Shown in pieces: positions 11,029-19,432 of a DNA stretch of 64,000 nucleotides; position 1 is the first letter of the stretch; every line of letters starts with the position of its first letter. This stretch comes from JBKQVT01 sp963727245 (GTDB taxonomy: Bacteria; Planctomycetota; Planctomycetia; Pirellulales; Thermoguttaceae). The notes under the pieces were generated by a model, which was given only the letters and a program-made list of their open reading frames with translations, had not been told where the DNA came from and did not search any database. The stretch lies in contig CAVSFO010000001.1 in the NCBI GenBank assembly GCA_963727245.1, positions 124,001 through 188,000 on the forward strand, in the 5' to 3' direction. The translations under genes and the position numbers were made by a program.

Positions 11029-11391
11029 ATGGAAGAGTATCCGCGCTTGCATGAAGAAGATGCGTCCCTCGTTGTGCAGTTCACATCGGGGATGGAAGAG
11101 TCAACCCCGCACCCACTTCGGGTTGTGCTGGACTTCGGCCAATCGGGCGAGGTCGTGGGCATAGAGATCATCAATCTCGCCTTTGAGCTTGGGAAGAATT
11201 GCCTGGGTGCGGTCAGTGAATCCGTTCCGAAGAACGGTGAAGGCATGAGGTACGGGTATGATGAAGAGTCGGATTGCTTTTACCTTAGACTGAGAACGGG
11301 CAGGTCGTTGAATCAGAAGGCCGTAGACGGGGCCGTTTTCCTTGACAGCAGAGGGGAGATGGTCGCTCTGAACGCTAATTGGTCTGGGTAG
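11029..11391 (+). CDS. Candidate immunity protein with two DUF2283-like halves
   Basis: A 120-residue acidic soluble protein. The C-terminal half (YDEESDCFYLRLRTGRSL, then GAVFLDSRGEMVALNANW) fits the DUF2283 pattern, and the first half (VVLDFGQSGEVVGIEIINLA) looks like a second copy. It lies 18 nt after toxin tip 1 on the same strand, the normal place for the cognate immunity gene. It is intact while the toxin is broken, as expected if loss of immunity would be the harmful event. The immunity role is inferred from position. Confidence 0.6.
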   Translation: MEEYPRLHEEDASLVVQFTSGMEESTPHPLRVVLDFGQSGEVVGIEIINLAFELGKNCLGAVSESVPKNGEGMRYGYDEESDCFYLRLRTGRSLNQKAVDGAVFLDSRGEMVALNANWSG

Positions 11392-11426
11392 TTGGCCCGC
11401 CCGCGCGTGCTGGCGAGTGCCCACAG

Positions 11427-11517
11427 GCATCGTGGAAGATCGTGCCCGGCCCCGTTGTTTCATGTAGTAGGGCGGATATGACCCTCGGTGGCGTCGAGAC
11501 CTTCAGGCTTCTTGTAT
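11427..11517 (+). repeat. Cassette-end repeat, copy 1
   Basis: About 90 bp beginning GCATCGTGGAAGATCGTGCC and ending CTTCAGGCTTCTTGTAT. A related copy (14843-14920) also lies directly behind an immunity-type gene. It may be the conserved 3' flank of toxin-immunity cassettes. Confidence 0.7.
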
Positions 11518-11528
11518 CCTTGGGACGG

Positions 11529-11677
11529 AAAAGGGGACATCACTGATTTCGGAGACGGAAAAGGGCATGAAAACGGGACGGGCATGAAAACGGGACATCA
11601 CTGATATCGGCAAAATAGGCAGTTAGTTATGGAACCGATCCGCGAACGACAACTCGAAATCAGTGATGTCCCCTTTT
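11529..11677 (+). mobile_element. MITE-like element in the Rhs gene
   Basis: About 149 bp bounded by an inverted repeat of 22 bp: AAAGGGGACATCACTGATTT at the left (from 11530), its complement at the right (to 11676). Internally it carries GGGCATGAAAACGGGAC units like those at 2921-3100. No coding capacity. It has RAYT-style termini and cuts off the 5' part of the Rhs gene. Confidence 0.7.
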
Positions 11678-13260
11678 TCGGCTCGACGCCGCACTGGATG
11701 CCAACGCCTCGGACATCACCGAGTATTTTTACGACAACCGCAACCGGCTGACCGAGGTGAAGCAGTGGAGCACCTGGACCGTCTATAACAACGGCAACGG
11801 GACGCCCGACGTGGAGGACGTTGCCTACACCTACGACGCTTTCGACCGGCTGGTGGACCGGATCGCGACCGTCGCTATCGGCGGCAATCCGACCACCACG
11901 GAAGAGCGCTATATTTACGACGGCCAGAACCTCGTGCTGGTGCTGGACGGATATGGCAATGTCACCGAGCGGGAGCTTTGCAGCCCCGCGGTTGACATGG
12001 TGCTGGCCTCGGAAAACGCCTCGACGAACGCCGTCTCCTGGCTCTTGGCCGACAACGAGGGGACGGTCCGCGACGTGGCCACGTACAACGCTGGCACCGG
12101 CGCGACGACGATCGCCGACCACCTGGTGTACGACGCCTTCGGCAACATGAGCCAGACGACGCCCGCTGCCCAGCCGCGGTTCACCTATACGGGCCAGCAA
12201 TTCGACGCCGCGACGGGGCTTTATTATTACCGTGCCCGGTGGTATGATGCCGGGATGGGCCGGTTTATGAGTCAGGACCCGGCGGGATTTTCCGCCGGCG
12301 ACGCCAACCTGTATCGCTACTGCGGGAATAGCCCGGTGAATGAGGTTGACCCGAGCGGGCAGAGCATGCCGGCGGGTTCCGTCTTGGCCCTCGGCCCTAT
12401 GATGATGTATGACGGCCCGATCGGGACGATGACGCCGAGTTGCTCGAGCGGCGGGTGGGAGCGCCCCGTTCGATCAGACGACGGCGGTGGGCCGTCGGAG
12501 GATACTCCCGACTACGGTGTTCATGCCGTGGCGAGCGGGGGCACAAACTCGCCGGCGGCCGACGACACGACGACGCCGTTCGATACGAGCGTGTTGGGTT
12601 TTCAGCCTCTCTACCGCCCGTATAAACCAGTCTACTCAATCTACTCGTTGAGCAGCGGCTTGGGGGGCCTTTCCCCTCCTGGCCTTCCCGAAGGCGAGGC
12701 GGGGTGCCACAGCAGCCTCCGGGGATCGTCGAAAGCGCCTTCCTGTTGTGCTACATTCCGGCGGCGGCGACCGGACGTGCTCTTACGTCTCCCTTGCGCC
12801 TGATACCGGGGTGCGGCAAATTTTGGTCAGACCGGGACGAGACCCTCGCTCGGGCCAAAGAACGGATGGGCATTTATCCGAATTCGCCGTTAGACGCCAC
12901 GATCGATATTTTTGCTAACACGTGGGCAACGTGCGCGCCGATGCCCTACTTTCGCGTGCCCCAGTTGAAACAGGGGCGTCAACGCCAGTCGGTCGCTGTG
13001 GTTCACCTTTGGGATCGGTGGAGGGAAATCCAGCAACGACCGTTGGCGGCCGTGGTTTCAGTGGACATGCAATTGACGGAATGCAGGCCGACGGTGTACC
13101 ACCCTCCGTTGTCGAAAATACGATCGGCAACGGAACTCAAATAATCGGGAAAAATCCCGGAACAACCGCATTTTACGATCCCGTCAATAATGTTACGGTC
13201 ATAACTGATACGGCGACTGGAAAGGTTGTGACCGTCTCCCGTGGATTTATCAAACAATAG
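11678..13260 (+). pseudogene. Rhs core 3' end plus toxin tip 2, frameshifted
   Basis: It starts directly after the MITE with YD repeats (ITEYFYDNRNRLTEV, VAYTYDAFDRLVDR) and the Rhs-associated core (FTYTGQQFDAATGLYYYRAR, GRFMSQDPAGFSAGDANLYR, NSPVNEVDPSGQ). After the linker comes a tip that changes frame near 12690 and again near 12975. The last frame reads GRGFSGHAIDGMQADGVPPS and FYDPVNNVTVITDTATGKVV, homologous to the end of tip 1 and including a histidine typical of the active site in this tip type. The bulk of the Rhs protein, including export domains, is missing. A candidate immunity gene begins 10 nt downstream. Confidence 0.72.
12379..12478 (+). repeat. 100-bp direct repeat, copy 2 (Rhs linker)
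   Basis: Identical to 10099-10198. This copy is in its native place, directly after the NEVDPSGQ end of the Rhs core. Confidence 0.9.
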
Positions 13261-13270
13261 GGGCGGCGGC

Positions 13271-13645
13271 ATGGTCGATGAATGGACATTGCAGTACGAC
13301 AGGCGGCAGTATCGGTCGATGGCCGACCAGTTGCGGAAATTTGAAGAAGGGAAATTGGACCTCGCTTCGCTGATTGCAAGCCTCAAGGCTTTGCTCAATG
13401 TGCTTGAAGCAGCCGATGACTCCTGGAAGGACGACTTCCGAAGCGAATGGGGAACTTTGGAGGTGGCTCACGCGGTGGCGCTTTTCCGCAAGGAGGAAGG
13501 CATCGCACCCGACTACAACACCACAATCAACGATCCATCGAACCGCGCGCTCGTCAATGAGGCCGTCCATAAACTTGGGGCGCTTTTGGCGTCACAGATT
13601 GGCACGACTCAGCTTGGGGCCGACGAATTCGGCGACCGCGATTGA
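13271..13645 (+). CDS. Candidate immunity protein for Rhs tip 2
   Basis: A 124-residue acidic, mainly helical-looking protein (MVDEWTLQYDRRQYRSMADQ, then LASLIASLKALLNVLEAADD). It starts 10 nt after the stop of toxin tip 2 with a GGGGCGGCGG stretch as a weak ribosome-binding site. I do not recognise a named family. Position directly behind a toxin tip, same strand, small size and intact frame support an immunity role. Confidence 0.6.
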   Translation: MVDEWTLQYDRRQYRSMADQLRKFEEGKLDLASLIASLKALLNVLEAADDSWKDDFRSEWGTLEVAHAVALFRKEEGIAPDYNTTINDPSNRALVNEAVHKLGALLASQIGTTQLGADEFGDRD

Positions 13646-13661
13646 ACCTATACTGGTAGCC

Positions 13662-13724
13662 ATGAAAAGAACCATCTTGGCCCTGATAGTGTTGCTGTTG
13701 GCCGCGCCGGCGTCGGCGGAGGGA
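13662..13724 (+). pseudogene. Signal-peptide start cut by RAYT element 2
   Basis: Codes for MKRTILALIVLLLAAPASAE, a classic Sec signal peptide with an ASA cleavage site, and is then interrupted by the transposon at 13725. Sequence right of the transposon could continue a short secreted protein (SAIMPDGTKVPK then stop near 14540), so the element may have split a very small gene. Confidence 0.45.
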
Positions 13725-14500
13725 TAAAGGGGACAGGCGCATATATTGACGAAAAGGGTGCTTTTGGTAAGATTTCGGCCATGCCCCGCACCGCAAGAGT
13801 CTCGCCTGGAGGAATGTTGTTTCATGTGCTCAATCGCGGCGTCGGGCGAATGCAGATTTTCCGCGCCGAGAAGGATTACGATGCCTTCCGTCGCGTGGTT
13901 GAAGAGACGCTGCGCGTTGCGCCGATCCGCATCTGCGCCTATTGCTGGATGCCAAATCATTGGCATTTTGTCTTGTGGCCCAAACGTGACGGCGACCTTT
14001 CCAGGTTCATGCAGCGGATGGCCAACATGCACACCCAACGGTGGCAACGGGCGAAACTTCGCGTTGGCTATGGGCACCTGTATCAGGGACGGTTCAAGTC
14101 GTTTCCCATCGAAACTGACGAGCATTTCTATAGCGTGGTGCGGTACGTTGAGCGGAATGCTTTACGGGCCGCGTTGGTTCCTCGCGCGGAGGATTGGAAG
14201 TGGGGAAGTTTACAGCAGCGCGTGCAAGGAGGGCGCGGCCCGTTACTGGCCGAGTGGCCGTTGCCGGAGCCGTCCGACTGGATCGAGCATGTCAACATGC
14301 CGCAGACGGACGCGGAGTTGGAAGCCATCCGCCGATGCGTTCGTCGCGGAAGTCCTTGTGGCAATGTCGGCTGGGTCGAACAGGCCGCCGAGCAGCTTGG
14401 TTTGCAATCGACGCTCCATCGTCGTGGTCGCCCCCACAAGAATCATTCATAAGCCACTCACGTTGCTTACACCACCCAGTATATGCGCCTGTCCCCTTTA
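13725..14500 (+). mobile_element. RAYT/IS200-like element 2 with 21-bp terminal inverted repeats
   Basis: The left end, TAAAGGGGACAGGCGCATAT plus one base (13725-13745), is the perfect reverse complement of 14480-14500. One transposase gene lies inside. The ends share the GGGGACA core with element 1 but differ beyond it, so the two elements belong to different subfamilies. Confidence 0.88.
13781..14452 (+). CDS. REP-associated tyrosine transposase (Y1_Tnp family)
   Basis: A 223-residue HUH transposase: MPRTARVSPGGMLFHVLNRG at the start, the histidine pair in YCWMPNHWHFVLWP, a probable catalytic tyrosine region downstream, then YQGRFKSFPIE and VRYVERNALRAALV. The C-terminal part resembles the common planctomycete/proteobacterial subtype with ADWKWGS and GRPHK. 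It is intact. It is only distantly similar to the transposase at 9383, so the two elements arrived independently. Confidence 0.93.
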   Translation: MPRTARVSPGGMLFHVLNRGVGRMQIFRAEKDYDAFRRVVEETLRVAPIRICAYCWMPNHWHFVLWPKRDGDLSRFMQRMANMHTQRWQRAKLRVGYGHLYQGRFKSFPIETDEHFYSVVRYVERNALRAALVPRAEDWKWGSLQQRVQGGRGPLLAEWPLPEPSDWIEHVNMPQTDAELEAIRRCVRRGSPCGNVGWVEQAAEQLGLQSTLHRRGRPHKNHS

Positions 14501-14552
14501 CCTCGGCCATCATGCCGGATGGGACGAAGGTGCCAAAGTGACAGGTGCATCC

Positions 14553-14822
14553 ATGACAGATTGGCGACTTCAAGGGCAGGAGAGATTCCTCAAGGGTGTC
14601 TCGCTGGCGAAGCAGAACTACAGGAGGTATCGGGAGGGTTGGGAGCACGACCACTGCGAGTTTTGCGGTGCGAAGTTCTCCGAACGTCCCGAAGACCTCA
14701 ACGTGGGCTATGCGACGACCGATTGCTACCATTGGATATGCGAGGACTGCTACAAGGACTTCAAGGACATGTTTCAATGGGCAATCGTTGACTCGCCGTG
14801 CGATGTCAACCGGCCACAGTAG
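14553..14822 (+). CDS. Candidate orphan immunity protein, Cys-rich
   Basis: An 89-residue protein: MTDWRLQGQERFLKGVSLAK, HDHCEFCGAKFS, YHWICEDCYKDFKDMFQW. Four cysteines in two CxxC pairs suggest a bound zinc. Small proteins of this pattern are common as unnamed companions in polymorphic-toxin loci; I recall the pattern but no family name. No toxin lies directly upstream now, and the same 3' flank follows as behind the first immunity gene, so it is probably an orphan immunity cassette. Confidence 0.55.
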   Translation: MTDWRLQGQERFLKGVSLAKQNYRRYREGWEHDHCEFCGAKFSERPEDLNVGYATTDCYHWICEDCYKDFKDMFQWAIVDSPCDVNRPQ

Positions 14823-14842
14823 CCCGCTACGCACACCTGCAA

Positions 14843-14920
14843 GCATCGTGGAAGATCGTGCCCGGCCGCGCTGTGTCATGCAGCAGGGCGGACATGACCA
14901 GACCTTCAGGCTTCTTGTAT
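14843..14920 (+). repeat. Cassette-end repeat, copy 2
   Basis: Related to 11427-11517 over nearly its whole length; it lacks about 12 bp in the middle. It lies 20 nt after the third immunity-type gene. Confidence 0.7.
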
Positions 14921-15337
14921 TCATGGTTTCAACAACCGTCGAGAACGGCAACCGTGACAAGGGCATCCTGAAGGTCAGTGTGGCAATGCCGCGTCAGTGG
15001 TCCGCAGAAATGTGCGCAGAGGGACGAAGGACCGGCGGTTGCGATTGGAAAGGTTGGATTGCCTCGCGCAGGATTTCGCACCCTGCCCCCCGTCCCGGTC
15101 GAGACGTTGCCGGCAAGATCGGGCATGACCTACTCGATTCAGGAATCACAGTAGCGGCAGAGCAACAGCGGGAAGGGCAACGAAGGGCAAGAACGTCGGC
15201 AACGGCGGCACAGAGAATCGAGAAGGTATCAGCGCAAAGAAACGGGCAAGGTGTTTGCCCTGCCCGTGCGAATCCGCGCGGATTGTTGTAGCTTCTCTCG
15301 GCGCAGCCGATTACAACTGGAATGTGGGCGCGTGGGG
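14921..15337. other. No supported gene
   Basis: Open frames here lack recognisable motifs, ribosome-binding sites or family resemblance. I see no strong repeat or hairpin. Confidence 0.5.
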
Positions 15338-15641
15338 TTAGCCCCTGATAGCGGCGAGTTGCGCCTTACTCGGTTGCCAGTCTTTCGGCGGGAAACGATG
15401 TTCGGCAAGGAACGGAGCAGACAGCGCGGACATAACCTCTCCCATGAATGCGCCGTATTGGCCGTTGCGGCGGTAGCCGTTCCATCGGCCGCGCAGTTTG
15501 CGGGACAAGTCGGCGTCGATCCATCCCTTGCTGCCCCAACAAATCGCTTTCGATAAGGGGAATCCGGTCAATCCAAGGGATGTTGTACTTGTCGGCAATG
15601 CGATTGAAATGAGACACGTCGAACAAAGGTTGCTTCTTCAT
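15338..15641 (-). pseudogene. Hypothetical protein, frameshifted
   Basis: Starting at 15641 on the minus strand the frame reads MKKQPLFDVSHFNRIADKYN, then IPWIDRIPLIESDLLG. Near 15535 the frame changes, and the adjacent frame continues SKGWIDADLSRKLRGRWNGY to a stop at 15338. Together about 100 residues. I do not recognise the family; the basic, Trp/Arg-rich second half could be nucleic-acid binding, but this is a guess. Confidence 0.45.
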
Positions 15642-16585
15642 GGTGCTGACTCCTGTTGTGAAGAGAAATGAAACGTGAAAAGCACATTAGCTTCTATTCA
15701 CTTCTTTCGCCCGGCGGCCACTGTTTTCGCCAAATCCGAAGCGATTGCAGAAACTCGCGTCGATTCTGCCGCAACACGCGAAATGCCCTGTTTTCCAGGG
15801 GAAAACGCAAGTCCCGCACTTGCGGAGTAGGCGCGGAAGGCGAAAAGCCAGCCTCGCCTAAACCGCGAAGGAAAGTGGCTCGTGAAAAATCCGTGGGGAA
15901 AAGTCCGGCCGGCAACGCCACGGCCGCTTTCCCCGCCGCACGCACCGAGCCGTCTGACGGCCGAGGGCATGAACCACGCGCGGCGTTTTCGTCGAGCGGC
16001 GTTTGCACGTCGATGGCGAGCCGAACACGGCCGACTGCATCGCCGCTGGCGCGACGTTTCCATTGCCGCCGGCTTTCCGTCGGCGCTCTGCGGCCGGCAT
16101 GATCCTCGGCAGGACAGCAACAGCCGACTTCGGGCGAGCGTTGAACCCGGCTGCAATCGTCGTCACGGCCATGATGGGCAACAGACGGCCGATGTCTCGG
16201 CCTCCGGGCCGCCGGACGCCACGGGCAGGGCAACGATGCCAACGGCCATGATCGTCCGCGATGCCCTGGGAGGGCCGTGGCGGGCCGCTTGGCACCGTGC
16301 AAACGGTCTGGCGCCGTCGCCATCATGGTTCCCGCCCGCGATCCCGGCCCGGCCGGTGAAGTGTGGCCCACACGCGACTGCTATGGGGTCATGGCAATCG
16401 CTTCCAGGGTTCGTTTTCGGCCGGCCAGAGAACCGCCTTGCAATGCTCGCCGGCAGTCGATGCCAAGCGCAGTGGGAGTTGGGCCGGCGATCCGTCGGGC
16501 GTGGCCAGCGTTCTGCCGAGATCGAACTTTCTCATCGCAATTCCTTTCAGTTGCCGGGGCTCACGCTCGTTTACCGTACCGGGAT
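15642..16585. other. GC-rich stretch without a supported gene
   Basis: Long overlapping frames exist on both strands, as expected from high GC, but all have low-complexity Arg/Pro/Ala-rich composition with no motif or plausible start site. A short minus-strand peptide beginning near 16530 (MRKFDLGRTLATPDGSPAQL) is the only sequence with a gene-like start, too weak to call. Confidence 0.45.
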
Positions 16586-16819
16586 TTATCTTGATGACGA
16601 ATCTTCTTCTTTCGGTGGCGGAAACACGACACGGAATCTTCGCTTCGGCTTCGGTCTTGGCCTTCCGTGATACACCAAGTCATACCAGAGCGTCCGCAAC
16701 TCCTCCGGGCTGGGGCGCGGCGGCTGGCATTCACAGAATCCCTTGATGACGCCCCAAACGAAGATGACTGCGACCGGGGTAAAAAGGACGCCAGCGACAA
16801 TGAGAAGTGCGGTTGTCAA
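16586..16819 (-). CDS. Small single-pass membrane protein
   Basis: A 77-residue protein with a TTG start at 16819, one base after the stop of the upstream gene, which suggests translational coupling. Residues about 2-23 (TTALLIVAGVLFTPVAVIFV) form one membrane segment; the rest is Pro/Arg-rich (PPRPSPEELRTLWYDLVYHG) and probably cytoplasmic. It is the last gene of a three-gene minus-strand set with two twin-arginine proteins. The start choice rests on the coupling argument only. Confidence 0.5.
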   Translation of the reverse strand: MTTALLIVAGVLFTPVAVIFVWGVIKGFCECQPPRPSPEELRTLWYDLVYHGRPRPKPKRRFRVVFPPPKEEDSSSR

Positions 16820-16820
16820 A

Positions 16821-17273
16821 TCACGGCTCCAATAGGGTTCGGAGATCGACGGACGCCTCCTCCAGCCGTTGCCAATCGTAGTACAAGAGTTTGGGATCGC
16901 ACTGGCCAGCACTTGTTGCAACCGTTCGGCAATATCCTGGGGCGAGAGGCAGAGAGGTCATCCTTGCAGTTGGGACAGGAAAGTAATTCCAAATCTCCGT
17001 CACAACCGGAAAGCCAACAGCTTGCAAGTCCTGCTGAAGCCGTTCCGTGGGAAGGAGGCGATTCTCCTCCCACCCATCCAATAGCTTCGTGGTGATGAAC
17101 ACGCCAAAGGATAAACTGGCCCCGGCCTCATCTTCCTCGGTCAAGCAACGCAGGCAACCGACTTGAATCGTGTAGCCGTCGTCATATTTCTTGATGACCG
17201 GCTGCGGGGATTGTGAAGTCGGGTGCCAAAATGCTAGGGCAGCAAGGCTTTGGAGGAAGCTGCGTCGTTTCAT
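16821..17273 (-). CDS. Twin-arginine-signal protein, copy 2
   Basis: 150 residues starting MKRRSFLQSLAALAFWHPTS, a twin-arginine (RRSFLQ) export signal. The mature part has VGCLRCLTEEDEAG, with the same layout as its upstream neighbour (VGCLRCSLYPGSS), then TERLQQDLQAVGFPVVTEIW. The two genes are paralogues of about 150 residues overlapping by 4 nt (ATGA). The shared GCLRC pair could bind a metal or form a disulphide. Function unknown; the Tat route suggests folding or cofactor loading before export. Confidence 0.65.
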   Translation of the reverse strand: MKRRSFLQSLAALAFWHPTSQSPQPVIKKYDDGYTIQVGCLRCLTEEDEAGASLSFGVFITTKLLDGWEENRLLPTERLQQDLQAVGFPVVTEIWNYFPVPTARMTSLPLAPGYCRTVATSAGQCDPKLLYYDWQRLEEASVDLRTLLEP

Positions 17274-17719
17274 TTGCTTCTACCGTACCGGGAGTTAAAG
17301 TCGTAATAGAGCAGGCTCCACTCATGGCAGTCCCGAAGGACTTGCTGTAGTCGGTCAGCCACTTGATTCGGGGTGAGGAAGTAAGTCATGCGGGCAACGA
17401 GCGACGGATACATTGCATCGCCTTCTAACCGCGACTGAAATCCGACTTCTTCCAGCTTCCTCTTCAGCGTTTCAGAGGGAGCCATTCGCCGTTCCCGAAT
17501 CATTCCTGGCACCGGATAGTCCGTGACCCAGACATGGAAATCGAGAACCGAACCCGTGCTGGAACCAGGGTAAAGGCTACACCGCAAGCAACCAACCACG
17601 ACCAAATAGTGGCCGTCTTCATAGTCATAGATACTCGGTTTTACGGGAGGGATTGCTACGGGCCAGGGTCGCCAGAGGATCAAACCGGCAACGGATTGGA
17701 GGAAGTCGCGTCGATCCAT
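17270..17719 (-). CDS. Twin-arginine-signal protein, copy 1
   Basis: 149 residues starting MDRRDFLQSVAGLILWRPWP, a Tat signal of the RRDFLQ type. It shares with copy 2 the sequence order DYEDGHYLVVVGCLRC, a middle W-rich part, and ADRLQQVLRDCHEWSLLYYD at the end. It begins 3 nt from the end of the recombinase remnant, so the set may be cargo of the decayed integrative element. No named family recognised. Confidence 0.65.
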   Translation of the reverse strand: MDRRDFLQSVAGLILWRPWPVAIPPVKPSIYDYEDGHYLVVVGCLRCSLYPGSSTGSVLDFHVWVTDYPVPGMIRERRMAPSETLKRKLEEVGFQSRLEGDAMYPSLVARMTYFLTPNQVADRLQQVLRDCHEWSLLYYDFNSRYGRSK

Positions 17720-17721
17720 AT

Positions 17722-18700
17722 TTAATACGCCAACCTTTCGGATGCTTCAGCCAATTGCCCTTCCGTCCGTTTCGTGTATCGGGCCGTCGTGTTCAGATTC
17801 TCATGGCCAAGGATTTGGGCCAAGCCAACCAGATCGTTGCTGTTGTCCTCAAGAAACTTGTGGGCCATCGTATGCCGAAGCAGGTGAGGATGCATCTTCA
17901 CGCCGGTGATGGCGGAATACTTATCGCACAACGCCCGAACGCCACGTTCCGTCAGCGGCCCCCTTTCGCCAATGAACAACCGGCTGGATTCGACGGTGGG
18001 CCGGGTTTCCAGGTAGGACTGCAATGCACGCCGGGCCGGAAGCGGCAAGCGGGACATTCCTCTGCTTGTTCCCTTTGCCCAGGCGGAAGACCACGATGCC
18101 GCTCCGCTCCCCCAGCATCAGGTCATGCAATTCCAGGGCGACCAAATCTCAGACCCGGCAGCCCGTGTATAAGAATAAGGAGAAGATCGCACCGGCCCGA
18201 ATGTCCTGCCGCAGTTCAACTTCCCGAAGCAGCCGCCGAACTTCCCCACGCTCCATGCCTTTGGGGGCAAGTTGCTGCGTCGTAGTTCCTTGACCTTCTT
18301 GGCGGGATTTGCGGGAACATGACCGTTCTCCACCAGCCAAACGAAGAACCGGCGAATCGTGACCAGGGCGCGGTTGATGGTTGCGACGGCCTGATTCTGG
18401 TCCCGGCGAAGGCAATCGCGAAAATCGGTGATGTCCCGTCGTCGTGACCCTGGCAACCCGGAACGGTTCGGCATTGGCCCCGGAGAACCAACCGGCGAAC
18501 TTTCGCAGGTCTTGGACCACTGCCCGGCGGCTATTGGCAGCAAAGTCATGGCCGTCGAGGTAGGCCCGCACCAGGGATGCCTCCTCCGGGCCAACAGACA
18601 GACGACGAAAAACATTATCGCCCCAATTCTTGCCGTCTTGCTTACGGAAATTGGACAGCAATCTGACGCTGCTTGCCTCTAACTGGGCTGATAAGGGCAC
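17722..18700 (-). pseudogene. Tyrosine recombinase (XerC/D type) with frameshifts and a nonsense codon
   Basis: Pieces in different frames assemble into one integrase of about 320 residues: an N-terminal SAM-like part (SLVRAYLDGHDFAANSRRAV), VATINRALVTIRRFFVWLVE, FSLFLYTGCRV, then a TGA stop exactly where the family continues with DLVALELHDLMLGE, and finally the catalytic end HLLRHTMAHKFLEDNSNDLV, ILGHENLNTTARYT. Arg-box, HxxR and Tyr residues are all present across frames. At least three frameshifts (near 18440, 18260 and 18050) plus the stop make it dead. It presumably once integrated the element to its right in this coordinate system. Confidence 0.85.
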
Positions 18701-18891
18701 TTATCGCCCTACATTATCGTCCGTATTCTGTCGCTGGAAATCGACAAGAACCCCATCCGATGGTGTAGGCGCGACCTGCTGGGTTGGTGACATACCGGCG
18801 GGAGCAAACCCGTAGGCCCATCACCCATTGGGCGCTTCCTCAAGCCAATGGGGCCAAATGATCGCGACTACGCCAAGCCCAACTCTGCCAA

Positions 18892-18928
18892 GCCCAACTC
18901 TCTCCACGATCCGTGGAGAGAGTTGGGC
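18892..18928. repeat. Perfect hairpin, 17-bp stem, loop ATC
   Basis: The arm GCCCAACTCTCTCCACG is followed by ATC and its exact complement. There is no T-run, so it is not a standard terminator. Confidence 0.85.
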
Positions 18929-19257
18929 GAGCGTTGGCTGTGCAGTTCCGTTGCCAGAAGCCATTGCCTGTTGGTGGTAGCCGACTGTCGAGGAAGTGAA
19001 GGCGGGGGCGGCTGTGTTCGAGAACTTTCCCCGGGAAAGTCGCGTGGGTGACTGACTGTTCGCCAGGATTGTCCTTCAGGGAGCACAGGGGCATTATGGT
19101 TTCTTACCGGCGTGGGCGACCTGGAAGACGATCTGCGATTTCGTCTTTCCGTTTTACGTCCCGCAACTTGGCCGGTTTTCCCTCGTGTATGGTGGCTCCG
19201 GGCGACCAAACCACCGCTTGAATTTCGGGGACTCACCATTATGCGAAACCGGGGCTC

Positions 19258-19289
19258 GCCGCCAAATCCGCCATCGCGGATTTGGCGGC
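19258..19289. repeat. Perfect hairpin, 14-bp stem, loop CATC
   Basis: The arm GCCGCCAAATCCGC is followed by CATC and its exact complement; no T-run follows. Confidence 0.85.
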
Positions 19290-19432
19290 TACGCAACGCC
19301 CACTCGCCCGCAGGCCACATAAATATATTGAATAGCCTGTGGCACGACCGCACCAAGAAAGCATGGTGGCCGTTACGGGCTCTGAGGGGCGACCATCGTG
19401 CCGAGCCTCGTTTTGCACCGACGCACTCAGCC

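Larger units (their letters stand above)
18701..19432. other. Gene-poor stretch with two perfect hairpins
   Basis: No supported coding region. It holds a 14-bp direct repeat (CCAAGCCCAACTCT, about 18873-18902), a 17-bp perfect hairpin (18892-18928) and a 14-bp perfect hairpin (19258-19289). Confidence 0.5.

Noticed and set aside
15642..16585. Several 140-260 codon open frames on both strands
   Set aside because: Arg/Pro/Ala-rich low-complexity products with no motif; expected by chance in high-GC DNA.
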